Assembly: GCF_014202225.1 (NCBI RefSeq) | Contig: NZ_JACHGE010000002.1 | Span: 302,541-366,540 of the forward strand | DNA length: 64,000 nucleotides | Source of the DNA: Algibacter amylolyticus | GTDB lineage: Bacteria; Bacteroidota; Bacteroidia; Flavobacteriales; Flavobacteriaceae | Direction of reading: 5' to 3' | Shown: piece by piece, positions 51,980-61,980 of the stretch | How positions within the stretch are numbered: position 1 is the stretch's first letter | Layout of the letters: every line of letters begins with the position of its first letter | Made by a program: the position numbers and the translations under genes | The notes under the pieces: model-generated | What the model saw: only the letters and a program-made list of their open reading frames with translations | Databases searched by the model: none | Told to the model about the DNA's origin: nothing

Positions 51980-53528
51980 ATAAAGGAATATTACCATGCT
52001 TACGTTTAGGCATCTCAACTTTTTTATCTTCTAGCATAGCAAAAGTTTTTAATAGTTTACGTCTTGTATTTTTTGGCAGTATAATTTCATCAATAAAACC
52101 ACGTTGCGCTGCTTTATAAGGATTAGCAAATGTTTCGGCATACTCAGCTTCTTTTTCGGCTAATTTTTCTTCAGGACTCTCTGCTTCTGCGATTTCTTTT
52201 CTAAAAATAATTTCACTTGCACCTTTTGCACCCATTACAGCAATTTCTGCTCCAGGCCATGCGTAGTTATAATCTGCACCACTGTGTTTAGAGTTCATAA
52301 CATCGTAAGCACCACCATAAGCTTTTCTGGTAATAACGGTTACTCTTGGCACTGTTGCTTCGCTAAGCGCATATAAAAGCTTTGCGCCATGGATTATGAT
52401 GCCATTCCATTCTTGGTCTGTTCCTGGTAAAAATCCTGGAACATCAACTAAAACGAGTAATGGTATATTAAAACAATCGCAAGTACGTGTAAAACGAGCC
52501 GCTTTTCTTGAGCTATTAACACCTAAAACGCCTGCGTAGGCCATAGGTTGATTAGCGATAATACCAATACTACGACCGCCTAATCGTGCAAGCCCAACAA
52601 TAATACTTTCGGCGTAATTTTTATGAATTTCGTAAAATGAATCTTCATCTATTATACCCGTAATTACCGCTCTCATATCATAAGGCTTGGTAGAGCTTTC
52701 TGGTACTATATCCGATAAAACATCTCGAATTTCATCCTCTAGTTTAAAATCTAGCTTATTAGCAGTTTCTGTGTTGTTTTGCGGTAAATAACTTAGTAAC
52801 TGTTTTACATCTTCAAGACAGGCAATATCATTTTCTGAAGTTTTATGTGCTACTCCAGATTTTGTAGCGTGCGTTTCAGCACCACCAAGCTCTTCGCTGG
52901 TAACTTCTTCATTTGTAACGGTTTTAACAACATTTGGTCCGGTTACAAACATATAGCTTGTGTTTTCTACCATAATGGTAAAATCGGTCATTGCTGGTGA
53001 GTAAACTGCTCCGCCAGCACAAGGTCCCATAACTGCCGATATTTGCGGAATCACACCCGATGCTTGTACGTTTCTATAAAATATATCGGCATAACCACCA
53101 AGCGATCGCACACCTTCTTGAATACGTGCGCCTCCAGAATCGTTAAGTCCTATAATTGGTACTCCCACCTTTACGGCCATATCCATTATTTTACATATTT
53201 TTTCGGCATGAGTTTCAGAAAGAGAACCGCCAAATACCGTAAAATCTTGAGCATAAGTATAAACCAATCTACCATTTATAGTACCGTAACCAGTAATTAC
53301 ACCATCGCCATAATAAATTTGGTCTTGCATGCCAAATTCGGTGGTTCTATGTGTTACTAAAGCACCAATTTCTTCAAACGAACCTTCGTCTAATAAATAA
53401 TTAATACGTTCTCTAGCCGTTAGTTTTTTATTAGCGTGCTGTTTATCTATGCGCTTTTGTCCACCTCCTAATTCTGAGAGTGCTTTATGTTTATTGAGGT
53501 TGTCTATTTTGTCTTGTCTCGAATCCAT
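51978..53528 (-). CDS. Acyl-CoA carboxylase beta (carboxyltransferase) subunit
   Basis: This 516-residue protein of the propionyl/methylmalonyl-CoA carboxyltransferase family moves CO2 from biotin to acyl-Co[30 protein letters not shown] and [12 protein letters not shown] form the acyl-CoA site. The later V-D-V-P-G-F-L-P-G and R-K-A-Y-G-G-A-Y are in the biotin site. It is last in an operon with a biotin carboxylase (61 bp upstream) and a carrier protein, making a three-part enzyme. Propionyl-CoA is the likely substrate; acetyl-CoA cannot be excluded. Confidence 0.93.
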   Translation of the reverse strand: MDSRQDKIDNLNKHKALSELGGGQKRIDKQHANKKLTARERINYLLDEGSFEEIGALVTHRTTEFGMQDQIYYGDGVITGYGTINGRLVYTYAQDFTVFGGSLSETHAEKICKIMDMAVKVGVPIIGLNDSGGARIQEGVRSLGGYADIFYRNVQASGVIPQISAVMGPCAGGAVYSPAMTDFTIMVENTSYMFVTGPNVVKTVTNEEVTSEELGGAETHATKSGVAHKTSENDIACLEDVKQLLSYLPQNNTETANKLDFKLEDEIRDVLSDIVPESSTKPYDMRAVITGIIDEDSFYEIHKNYAESIIVGLARLGGRSIGIIANQPMAYAGVLGVNSSRKAARFTRTCDCFNIPLLVLVDVPGFLPGTDQEWNGIIIHGAKLLYALSEATVPRVTVITRKAYGGAYDVMNSKHSGADYNYAWPGAEIAVMGAKGASEIIFRKEIAEAESPEEKLAEKEAEYAETFANPYKAAQRGFIDEIILPKNTRRKLLKTFAMLEDKKVEMPKRKHGNIPL

Positions 53529-53589
53529 ATTTTTTTAGCAAAGGCGCAAAGGCGCAAAGTTAAATGGTTTTTATGTTTTTGCTTACCGC

Positions 53590-55032
53590 TTACTTTATAG
53601 GTAGGCGTAATAACTTCTGATCTTCAATATATTGTTTAACAGCTATTAAAGCTGCTATTTTCGCTTCATTTTCTGTTTCAGCTTTTAAAGCTTCAGGTGA
53701 ATAGTAGTTCTTTACAAAATGGGTGTCGAAATTTCCAGAACGAAAGGCCTCATGTTCACATACATATTTACCAAAGGGTAGGGTGGTTTCTATACCTTTA
53801 ACGTGATAATTTTCAATGGCTTTAATCATAAGCTGAATGGCCTCTTCCCGGGTTTTAGCAAAGGTGATTAATTTAGAAAGCATTGGATCATAGTAAATAG
53901 GGATATCCATACCTTCTTCAAAACCGTTATCTACACGAATACCTTCGCCTTCAGGTATTTTATAAATATCCAAATGCCCAACGCTAGGTAAAAAATCATT
54001 AAGAGGATTTTCAGCATAAACACGCAATTCCAAGGCGTGTCCATTAATTTTTAAGTCGTTTTGTTCTATTTGAAGCGCTTCTCCACGAGCTACTTTAATT
54101 TGTAGTTCTACCAAATCGACACCAGTAATTAACTCGGTAACTGGATGTTCTACTTGCAAACGTGTATTCATTTCTAAAAAGTAGAAATTATGGTGGGAGT
54201 CCAATAAGAATTCTACTGTTCCAGCACCTAAATAATCGCAAGCTTTAGCAACCTTTATAGCTGCTTCCCCCATTTTATCTCGTAATTGAGGCGTTAAAAT
54301 ACAAGAAGGTGCTTCTTCTACTACTTTTTGATGGCGACGCTGTATACTGCACTCTCGCTCAAAAAAATGTAAAACGTTACCGTGGCTATCTGCCATAACT
54401 TGAATTTCGATATGCCTTGGCGAACTAACATATTTTTCAATAAACACAGAGCCATCTCCAAAGGCAGAAGTGGCTTCACTTATGGCACGTTTCATTTGCG
54501 ATTCTAATTCGCTTTCTTTTTCAACGACGCGCATACCTTTTCCGCCACCACCAGCAGATGCTTTTATTAATATAGGAAAACCAATAGTTTTTGCAATGTC
54601 TTTGGCTTTGTTTACATCGGTAATTGCTTTATCAATACCCGGAACCATAGGAATATTATATGCCTTTACTGCATCTTTTGCAGCAAGTTTACTTCCCATT
54701 ATTTTAATGGCTTTCGATTTTGGACCAATAAAAATGATGTTATTAGTTTCGCACAATTCAGCGAAAGCGGCATTTTCACTCAAAAAACCATATCCAGGAT
54801 GTATAGCATCGACATCTAATTGTTTGGCTACTTCAATAATTTTATCCCCTTTTAAATACGATTGATTAGAAGGCGGTTGGCCAATACAAACAGCCTCATC
54901 GGCAAATTTTACATGGGGTGCATTACGGTCGGCAGTAGAAAATACAGCAACCGTTTTTATACCCATTTTCTGAGCCGTTTTCATTACTCTTATGGCTATT
55001 TCACCACGGTTTGCAACTAGTATTTTTTTCAT
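53590..55032 (-). CDS. accC: Biotin carboxylase subunit of the acyl-CoA carboxylase
   Basis: This 480-residue ATP-grasp enzyme carboxylates biotin on the carrier protein. K-I-L-V-A-N-R-G-E-I-A-I-R-V is the N-terminal motif and H-P-G-Y-G-F-L-S-E-N follows. A-S-A-G-G-G-G-K-G-M-R is the Gly-rich ATP loop; E-M-N-T-R-L-Q-V-E-H-P-V-T-E holds the catalytic residues. It is slightly longer than E. coli AccC, as in acyl-CoA carboxylases. It is followed by the carboxyltransferase gene; the 61-bp gap contains a short repeat, AAAGGCGCA twice (about 53537-53556). Confidence 0.93.
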   Translation of the reverse strand: MKKILVANRGEIAIRVMKTAQKMGIKTVAVFSTADRNAPHVKFADEAVCIGQPPSNQSYLKGDKIIEVAKQLDVDAIHPGYGFLSENAAFAELCETNNIIFIGPKSKAIKIMGSKLAAKDAVKAYNIPMVPGIDKAITDVNKAKDIAKTIGFPILIKASAGGGGKGMRVVEKESELESQMKRAISEATSAFGDGSVFIEKYVSSPRHIEIQVMADSHGNVLHFFERECSIQRRHQKVVEEAPSCILTPQLRDKMGEAAIKVAKACDYLGAGTVEFLLDSHHNFYFLEMNTRLQVEHPVTELITGVDLVELQIKVARGEALQIEQNDLKINGHALELRVYAENPLNDFLPSVGHLDIYKIPEGEGIRVDNGFEEGMDIPIYYDPMLSKLITFAKTREEAIQLMIKAIENYHVKGIETTLPFGKYVCEHEAFRSGNFDTHFVKNYYSPEALKAETENEAKIAALIAVKQYIEDQKLLRLPIK

Positions 55033-55148
55033 TAATAAATATTTTTTGTCATTCCCTCGGGGGAAGAAAATCTTATTTTTTTATCACAAATAATAAATTA
55101 TAAGAACTTTATATATGCATTCTAAAATCCTTGTAATCGCGATGTTTT

Positions 55149-55637
55149 TTAATTTTCGAATTCAATTAAAAGTTGATTTTTTTCAACAGCATCACCATTT
55201 TTAACAGAAATAGATTTTATAATCCCCAATCTAGGTGAGCTAATACTATTTTCCATTTTCATAGCTTCAAGTATAAATAGGGTGTCATTTTCTTTAACTT
55301 CTTGTCCAGCTTCAACATGCAGTTCTAATATTAAACCAGGCATAGGAGCTTTAATAAAATCTATTTGTTTTGCTGTTTTAGCAGAAAGCCCCATATCTTT
55401 TATTAATATATCCAACTTATTAGAAATGCTAACCTTATAACTATGATTTCTTATGCTTACTTGGTAGGTTTTATTACTAAAATCGGCTTCTGTTATTTCT
55501 GCTTTAACAGATTTATTATTTTGTAAAATATGATAGCTGTTTTCTGAAGTTTGATGCACGTCTAGGTTAGAAAGTTCATCTTTAGTAATATTGAAATCAA
55601 TTGTGTTGTTAACTTTTACTTTATAACTTTTATCCAT
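55149..55637 (-). CDS. Biotin carboxyl carrier protein subunit
   Basis: This 162-residue protein has a biotinyl domain at the C-terminus: A-P-M-P-G-L-I-L-E-L at 97-106 and E-A-M-K127-M-E-N, where Lys127 receives biotin. The N-terminal half (about 1-85) is a beta domain with N-H-S-Y-K-V-S, which probably docks the carrier to the other subunits. It is first in the leftward operon carrier - biotin carboxylase - carboxyltransferase. Confidence 0.92.
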   Translation of the reverse strand: MDKSYKVKVNNTIDFNITKDELSNLDVHQTSENSYHILQNNKSVKAEITEADFSNKTYQVSIRNHSYKVSISNKLDILIKDMGLSAKTAKQIDFIKAPMPGLILELHVEAGQEVKENDTLFILEAMKMENSISSPRLGIIKSISVKNGDAVEKNQLLIEFEN

Positions 55638-55817
55638 GCGTTTGTAATAAGAACTGATATTAATTCTAGTAAATATAAGTATAAAATAGAAAATATTTAA
55701 GTAAGAAAAAGTCTTTGGTTTTTGGAATCTGTTTTAATTTTCTTAAAAAAAAGAAAGTAAAACAATCTAAATTTCAACTTAAACCGTAACTATTAAATAA
55801 CTACAATAGGTGTTTCC

Positions 55818-57293
55818 ATGAAAAAAATTACGCTTTTACTACTTTTTTTTACTGTATTTCAAGGCTTTTCTCAAAATTTAGGACAAGGTTATATAGCCAA
55901 TGATTTGGTGCAACACCCCATGCAAGAGTTGGACAAACCAGACTATTTGGAAGCTGTAACCGATCCGTCTTTTACTAGCACTCAAATACGACGCATTACT
56001 CAAGCCACTGCAGGGAATTACGTAAAACCTATGTATAGCACTATACAGGCTTGGAATGCCGATGAGAGTTTATTAATTGTTTACGGAGGTGGTGTACATC
56101 AACTTTTAAACGGTACCGATTATACATTTATTAGAAATTTATCCGATGTATTTCCCGATGATATTGAAACCATTTTCTGGTCGTTTACAGACCCTAATGT
56201 GTTCTTTTATATGGATGGGAATAATGACGATTTAATTAGCTATAACGTGCAAACACAAGTAAAGACGATACTTGTAAATATTAGAACGTTAAGTGGTTGT
56301 CCTCCTGCAAATGGATTAACAGGCGGTAATGATATACAAATGATGTCGTGGGATAATGATGTGTTTGCGTTTAGATGTGGCAATGATGCTGCTTATTATT
56401 ACAGGATTTCTACCCAAAGTTTAACGCAATTTAATATTGCAAATATTGAATATACAGCGCCAATGCCGTTTCCTAGTGGCAACTTATTTTTTCATAAAGG
56501 TGCGGTTTACGACGGTAGTGGCCAATTTGTTAGAAATTTAAACGTTAATGGTATTCAGCATTCATGCTTAGGTAAATTAGGCAATGGAGATGATGCTTAT
56601 TACAATGTTAATTTTGAAGAAGGAAGATATGGCGGTTGCCAAGGTACTTTAGTGGCGCACAATGCCACAACTGGTAATTGTTTTGCTGTAACTAGTTATA
56701 CCGATTATGATTACCCTAAGTCGGGAACTCACATTTCGGCATTGGCACATAAAAATTTAGAAGATGGGTGGGTTGCAGTTTCTTGTTTAGGTTTTGAGCG
56801 TGATGGCGTTAAACTTTTAGATCAAGAACTATTTGTAGCTAAGGTTAACGAAACGGATGCCGATGTTTATAGAGTAGCGCATCATAGAAGTGATGAATCT
56901 CCTTTTAGCTATGCAGGAGAACCTCATGTAACTATTAGTCCAACAGGAACACGATTATTATTTGCAAGCGATTGGAGTGGCGCTGTTGATGGCGACTCGG
57001 TAGACACCTATGTTGCAGAATTAGCTAGTTATACGTTATCTAGTACTAGCATTTCAGTGGAAAATGAAAACATGAGTGTATATCCAAATCCAGCAGGTAA
57101 TACATTGCATTTAGCATCATCTTTAAATCAAGATATAGACTTTTGCATTAAGGATGTTTCTGGTAAAGTTGTTTATAAAAACCGTTTCTTAAACGAAGAA
57201 GAAGTGGATATTAGTTTTATTGCAAACGGCTTATATTTCGCAACGTTTACTACCGGAAATACTATTAAAACGATAAAATTTATTAAAAAGTAA
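55818..57293 (+). CDS. Secreted beta-propeller-like protein with type IX sorting tail
   Basis: This 491-residue protein has a signal peptide MKKITLLLLFFTVFQGFSQ. Residues about 50-395 contain repeated blades (W-N-A-D-E-S-L-L-I-V-Y, T-I-F-W-S-F-T-D-P-N-V-F-F-Y-M-D, P-H-V-T-I-S-P-T-G-T-R-L-L-F-A-S-D-W), resembling TolB/PD40-type propellers. The tail S-V-Y-P-N-P-A-G-N-T-L-H-L ... G-L-Y-F-A-T-F is a type A sorting domain for T9SS export, so the protein is secreted or attached to the cell surface. Ligand or enzymatic activity unknown. Confidence 0.85.
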   Translation: MKKITLLLLFFTVFQGFSQNLGQGYIANDLVQHPMQELDKPDYLEAVTDPSFTSTQIRRITQATAGNYVKPMYSTIQAWNADESLLIVYGGGVHQLLNGTDYTFIRNLSDVFPDDIETIFWSFTDPNVFFYMDGNNDDLISYNVQTQVKTILVNIRTLSGCPPANGLTGGNDIQMMSWDNDVFAFRCGNDAAYYYRISTQSLTQFNIANIEYTAPMPFPSGNLFFHKGAVYDGSGQFVRNLNVNGIQHSCLGKLGNGDDAYYNVNFEEGRYGGCQGTLVAHNATTGNCFAVTSYTDYDYPKSGTHISALAHKNLEDGWVAVSCLGFERDGVKLLDQELFVAKVNETDADVYRVAHHRSDESPFSYAGEPHVTISPTGTRLLFASDWSGAVDGDSVDTYVAELASYTLSSTSISVENENMSVYPNPAGNTLHLASSLNQDIDFCIKDVSGKVVYKNRFLNEEEVDISFIANGLYFATFTTGNTIKTIKFIKK

Positions 57294-57299
57294 GGCTGT

Positions 57300-57974
57300 T
57301 TAAATTTTGAACTGAGATCTGTTTTGATGCGTTTTAATAGCTTTTCTAGATAGCATTATACCAATAAATAAAGACAAAAAAGCACCAACCCAAATACCGG
57401 GAACAAAGTCTATAAACAAGAAAAAATCGTAAGCGCCATGAAATAGTATGGCCGAAAATAATCCAATTAAGTTTAACGCCACTTTGTTGTTCGAAAATTT
57501 AGCTTTACCCATATAATAGCCCATAATAATGCCAAAAGTAGCATGAGCTGGAACAGCAGTAAAAGCTCGGGCTAGGGCAGTAGGGAAGCCTCCATTTGCA
57601 ACATAAAAAATGTTTTCGGTGGCAGCAAAACCCATCGATACCATTACGGCGTAAACAATACCATCAAAAGGTTCGTTAAACGCTTTTTTAGATTGTGCAA
57701 AATATCTAATAATTATGTATTTGCTAAACTCTTCAATTAAGCCAACAACAAAAAATGCTTTTATAAATTGCTCAAATATGCTTGTTTTGTTGGTTAGCGG
57801 TAAAACTATGTCGAAAACATAATACAAAATAGAAGTGATAATAATGCTAACAACGGCACCAAGCAGAAAATTATAAAGGAGTAGTCGTCTAGGTTCCTTT
57901 TCATATTTATCTTTAAAATAAATGTAAAGTATAATTATAAAAACAGGAGCAATGGCTACAAGTAATAAACTCAT
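57300..57974 (-). CDS. PrsW-family intramembrane metalloprotease
   Basis: This 224-residue protein has about seven helices. K-Y-E-K-E-P-R-R near residue 24 is the family start. G-L-I-E81-E82-F-S-K-Y is motif 1; H-A-T-F-G-I-I-M-G-Y-Y-M-G and H-G-A-Y-D-F supply the histidines of the CPBP-like metal site. In Bacillus PrsW cleaves an anti-sigma factor; here no such gene is adjacent. It overlaps the NUDIX gene by 4 bp. Confidence 0.9.
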   Translation of the reverse strand: MSLLLVAIAPVFIIILYIYFKDKYEKEPRRLLLYNFLLGAVVSIIITSILYYVFDIVLPLTNKTSIFEQFIKAFFVVGLIEEFSKYIIIRYFAQSKKAFNEPFDGIVYAVMVSMGFAATENIFYVANGGFPTALARAFTAVPAHATFGIIMGYYMGKAKFSNNKVALNLIGLFSAILFHGAYDFFLFIDFVPGIWVGAFLSLFIGIMLSRKAIKTHQNRSQFKI

Positions 57975-58525
57975 TTTATTTGTTTAGTTATAGCTTTTAA
58001 AACAAGATCGTAATAGGCTTTATTGGAAGGTACAAAATGGTTATTGTTATGACCTATGGTTGCAATAAGAGTTTTAAACGCTTCAAAAGATACTAATTTT
58101 AAAGCTTCAACCTCTTCTTCTTGTTTTACTAATTTTTCCAGTGGCACATTTAATTCCGCAATAAACGTATTATGAAATTCATTATCAATAATACCATTAT
58201 CATAAGACTGGAAACATTCAAAAACACCAATTTTGTGTAGTGCTTTTTCAGAAATAGATAGCCCAATTTCTTCTTCAACCTCTCTAATGGCTCCAGATTC
58301 TATAGTTTCGCCAGCATCAATATGTCCTGCTACAGAAACATCCCAGAGTAAGGGACAAATGTTTTTTTTAGCAGAACGCTGGGAAAGTAGTATTTTACAG
58401 TCTTTGGTGTAAAACCAAATATGTGCCGTATTGTGATAATACCCTTTAGCATGGATAACCGATTTTAACTCGGTTTTCCCTGTGGGTTTTCTATGGGCAT
58501 CAACAATATCTAAATATTCGTCCAT
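57971..58525 (-). CDS. NUDIX hydrolase (isopentenyl-diphosphate isomerase-like)
   Basis: This 184-residue protein has a complete Nudix box, G67-x5-E73-x7-R81-E-V-x-E-E-x-G-L, so metal-dependent pyrophosphate hydrolysis is expected. The N-terminus D-E-Y-L-D-I-V-D-A-H-R-K-P-T-G and W-D-V-S-V-A-G-H resemble the YfcD/Idi-1-like group, but the IPP-isomerase catalytic Cys is not apparent. Substrate unknown. It overlaps prsW by 4 bp and is 49 bp downstream of the DUF2723 gene. Confidence 0.87.
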   Translation of the reverse strand: MDEYLDIVDAHRKPTGKTELKSVIHAKGYYHNTAHIWFYTKDCKILLSQRSAKKNICPLLWDVSVAGHIDAGETIESGAIREVEEEIGLSISEKALHKIGVFECFQSYDNGIIDNEFHNTFIAELNVPLEKLVKQEEEVEALKLVSFEAFKTLIATIGHNNNHFVPSNKAYYDLVLKAITKQIK

Positions 58526-58574
58526 TCTAAATTTTGTCTATTTATAATTTTTAAAAAAAAGCATAACAAATATT

Positions 58575-61500
58575 TTAATAAGGCCAATTTTGTTGCTTCC
58601 ATAGGTTATATGTTTCATCAATTTTTTTCATTTCAATAGTATCTAAAGCTTTTGTGTTTCCAGAAAATTGATTTTGCATTTGCATATACATTTTTTTTAA
58701 TTTTTCGGCATGTATTACATTGATTATTGGGTTAGGAGGTGACAAAGAAGTAATCCATTCTAATTCTTCTAAAATATTATTAATGGCTAATTGACATATA
58801 TGAACTCCTTTTTCTTCTAACCCAGCTTTAAAGTATAATTTACCCAGTGCAAATGCATATTGTTTATAAGCAACGCTCTTGTCTGGGAATAAAGAAAAGC
58901 ATGTATCAAGAACCTTAATAGCTTCTTTTGTTTTATTTTCTTCTAAAAGTGCTTGAGCCAAAAAATAATAGCTAGGTCTTAATATAGTTTGAGCATAAGA
59001 TTTGTTTTCAGAATTTAAATGTATAGTTTCATCATTGAATCCTTTAAATGTTGCTTTTTCTAATAAATAAGGAAGCATCATTTTGGTATTCACTATTTTA
59101 GGGTTTAAAGAATTATTTGTTCTTTTTAAAGGAGCTAAATATTCAACTAGCCCATTTTTAACAAGGTAGTTGTCTAACCCTAAATAATGATTTTTATTTC
59201 CATTAAAAGCAAAGCATATAGGCCTGTTATTAAAATTATTGTTGATAACATTAAATAAAACCAAATCATTAATACTATAGAAATCTTTCTTGTAATCCCA
59301 AGTTATTGATTTTGTTTTGGACGCATTAAATTCATCAGGATTTAGCGCAATGAAATTATCTGTAGGAATTGAAAATTTAGTGGCAGGGATATAGTGTTTC
59401 TTTTTTCCATTCCAGTTAATGCGTGTAGTGCTGTCATGTAAAAACTGAAATAAAATGTCTAGTTTAACCGCATTGTCGGTTTCTTTTTTTAAAGGAATCA
59501 GTATGTCGGAGCCATTTATATAAAGCTTTTTATTTAAGTTGAAGGTGATGGGTTTGGAATCGTGTATTTTTTGTTTTAAGTTTTCAATATAGGTGTTTAT
59601 ATTTAATTGGTCGTAATTAAGAACCCTAACGTCTGTTCTGTAGTTTTCAACATCCTGCAAATACCAAAGCGGAAATGTCATGTTATCACCATTAGTAATG
59701 AGTATGGCTTGTTTAGGGCAGGCGTCTAGGTATGCTTTTCCAAGATCATAAGAAAACGTATCCCGACTACGTTGATGGTTATCCCACCCTTTAGCTAAAA
59801 GTTGCAACGGAGCTGCAATAAAAACGATTGTAAAAGCAATAAAAATACTTGTTTTATTTGAGACTATTAATTTTAAATAATTAAATATTAAATTAATAGA
59901 AAGACCCACCCAAAGCGAAAAAATAACAAAAGAACCAATAAATATGTAATCGCGTTCTCTTATTAAAATACTTGAAGGTACAGGGTTAACGTATAAGGTA
60001 ACTCCTATTCCAAATGTTAAAAAGGTAAAAAAAGTGGTGGCTAGATATAGTTTGTTCTTACGGATAGAAACTAATCCTAAAACACCAAATATTAAAGGTA
60101 AAAAATAATAACCGTCATTGCTTTTATCGTTTTTATATCGCTCCGGTATTGAAGATATATCTCCAATTCTTGATTTATCTAGACTGTTTATTCCGCTTAT
60201 CCAATTGCCATGTTTAATATGACCCAAACCATGAGAGCTGTTTTGTTTGCCAACAAAATTCCAAAATAAGTAACGAAGGTTTAGCCACTTGACTTGATAT
60301 TCTATAAAAAAATTAAAATTTTCTGTGTATGTTGGTTTGTAGATGGTTTTGTTACTACCATTTACTTCATAGTCAATAGGAGTTCCTTTAATAGGAGTCC
60401 AAGCTTTATAGCTGCTTTCATTTTTATAATCAAATAGTCTAGGGAAAAACATGGAAAATTCTTTGGAGTAATTCGGGTGTTTATAAACGCCATTGTCAAC
60501 AACCATGTATTTATTCATGCTATTGTCAAAGGTTAAAGTCGGTTTGCCGTCTATAAAAGGCGTGTTGTTGTCTATAGGCGCATTATACGTTGGGCCTTTA
60601 ATAAACGGAATGTTATTGATACCAAACTGTTCGCCTTTTATATATTGCAGTAAACGGTTACTGTTGTTAATATTATTAGCTAATGTGGAACTGGCACTGG
60701 CTCTTTGTAAAGGCATGAAGTAACAACTCAATCCTATCAAAAAAAAGATAATAGCGAGCGTAGCGGTATGTAATGTGGTTTTTTGTTTTTTATAAGTTGT
60801 CCAAAGCGTTATTGAGAATAAAATAATTAAAAAAGCAAGAGCAGCTACAATGCCTGTGTTCATTGGAAAGCTTAACGAATTTACAAACCAAACATCCAAT
60901 GAATGAGCCATTTTTATAAGACCCTGAATAATTAATAAGTAGATGACAACAAATAGAAAGCAACCAACAACTAAAGATAAAATAGTGTTCTTTAGTGTCA
61001 GCCCATATTTTTTATAAGTGAATAAAATAGTTAAAGGGATAACTAATGTGATGGTTATTAAGTGTACGCTGGATGCTAACCCCAAAAGAAATCCAAATAA
61101 TAATAAAAGTTGAGTGTCTTTTTTCTTGTTGTTGCCATTTGCCCATTTTAGCATGGTGTAAAACATGCCCATCATTAAAGCAAAAGATAAAGTATAGACC
61201 TCTGTTTCGGTAGAAGCTGTCCAAAAACTATCGGAAAAAGCTAGGGTTAAAGCACTGGTTATTCCTGTTAAATAGGGTAGATAAGCGTTATGTGACTTTG
61301 TTTTTTTGTCCTGTATACTAGATGTTATGTAATACGTTGTGTTGAATACTATACAAACGGTTAAAGCTCCAAAAAAAGCAGAAATGAGATTTGAAATAAA
61401 AGCAATATGCATTGAAGGGAAAAATTGAAAAACGACACTACAAAACATAGTATATAGAGGAGAACCTGGAGGATGGGATGCTTGTAAATTATAGCTGCTT

Positions 61501-61613
61501 GTTATAAATTCAGAACTGTCCCAAAAAGAAATGGTTCTTGGTGCGCTAATACCATAAACAACAAAAACAACTGTAAAAAGAATTAAATTGACAATTCTTT
61601 TGATATTTAACAT
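58575..61613 (-). CDS. DUF2723 membrane glycosyltransferase-like protein (protein O-mannosylation)
   Basis: This 1,012-residue protein has an N-terminal membrane part (about 1-300) and a second set of helices (about 510-610), a GT-C type arrangement. The N-terminus T-I-S-F-W-D-S-S-E-F-I-T-S-S-Y-N-L-Q-A-S-H-P-P-G-S-P-L-Y contains the acidic D-S-x-E and H-P-P-G of the family. The last 170 residues look TPR-like (A-L-L-E-E-N-K-T-K-E-A-I-K-V-L-D-T-C-F). DUF2723 proteins are proposed to act in general O-glycosylation of exported proteins in Bacteroidota. It precedes NUDIX and prsW in what may be one transcript. Confidence 0.88.
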   Translation of the reverse strand: MLNIKRIVNLILFTVVFVVYGISAPRTISFWDSSEFITSSYNLQASHPPGSPLYTMFCSVVFQFFPSMHIAFISNLISAFFGALTVCIVFNTTYYITSSIQDKKTKSHNAYLPYLTGITSALTLAFSDSFWTASTETEVYTLSFALMMGMFYTMLKWANGNNKKKDTQLLLLFGFLLGLASSVHLITITLVIPLTILFTYKKYGLTLKNTILSLVVGCFLFVVIYLLIIQGLIKMAHSLDVWFVNSLSFPMNTGIVAALAFLIILFSITLWTTYKKQKTTLHTATLAIIFFLIGLSCYFMPLQRASASSTLANNINNSNRLLQYIKGEQFGINNIPFIKGPTYNAPIDNNTPFIDGKPTLTFDNSMNKYMVVDNGVYKHPNYSKEFSMFFPRLFDYKNESSYKAWTPIKGTPIDYEVNGSNKTIYKPTYTENFNFFIEYQVKWLNLRYLFWNFVGKQNSSHGLGHIKHGNWISGINSLDKSRIGDISSIPERYKNDKSNDGYYFLPLIFGVLGLVSIRKNKLYLATTFFTFLTFGIGVTLYVNPVPSSILIRERDYIFIGSFVIFSLWVGLSINLIFNYLKLIVSNKTSIFIAFTIVFIAAPLQLLAKGWDNHQRSRDTFSYDLGKAYLDACPKQAILITNGDNMTFPLWYLQDVENYRTDVRVLNYDQLNINTYIENLKQKIHDSKPITFNLNKKLYINGSDILIPLKKETDNAVKLDILFQFLHDSTTRINWNGKKKHYIPATKFSIPTDNFIALNPDEFNASKTKSITWDYKKDFYSINDLVLFNVINNNFNNRPICFAFNGNKNHYLGLDNYLVKNGLVEYLAPLKRTNNSLNPKIVNTKMMLPYLLEKATFKGFNDETIHLNSENKSYAQTILRPSYYFLAQALLEENKTKEAIKVLDTCFSLFPDKSVAYKQYAFALGKLYFKAGLEEKGVHICQLAINNILEELEWITSLSPPNPIINVIHAEKLKKMYMQMQNQFSGNTKALDTIEMKKIDETYNLWKQQNWPY

Positions 61614-61980
61614 ATTTAAGAGTGGTAAATTTTTAGCAATATAAAAGAAAAATAAATGTATCCTTTTAAGTATTTAAAAAAGAATTATATAAACATTATT
61701 TATTTTTCTAATGACGCTTATTTATCGATTAAATGCATTATTTACCGGTATAATTAACTTTTTTATGTAAAAAAGCCTACTTTAATCACTTTTAAACTAT
61801 ATATTTGAAACTTCAATTAGCCAATGTAAATCATGTTTTTGGTTTTTATTTTAATCAAAACAACCCAATTACCAATTCTTAATGCTTTTATTAAAGCATA
61901 TTATATTAGTTATAAAATATGTCGTCATTTTAATTATGAAGTAGAAAAATCAAAGAACTATTAACCAAATCAATTATATT
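61614..61980. other. Divergent intergenic region upstream of the repeat protein
   Basis: These 367 bp are very AT-rich. A 7-bp inverted repeat, ATGCTTT-TATT-AAAGCAT, is at 61882-61899, about 80 bp before the start of the repeat protein. No TAnnTTTG box or coding frame was found. Confidence 0.35.

Noticed and set aside
53043..53360. Antisense 105-codon frame in the carboxyltransferase gene
   Set aside because: It is the complement of conserved carboxylase motifs and has no start context or homology of its own.
53537..53556. AAAGGCGCA direct repeat between carboxylase genes as an attachment site
   Set aside because: It has only two units with no integrase, tRNA edge or second copy; it is more likely a simple slippage repeat.
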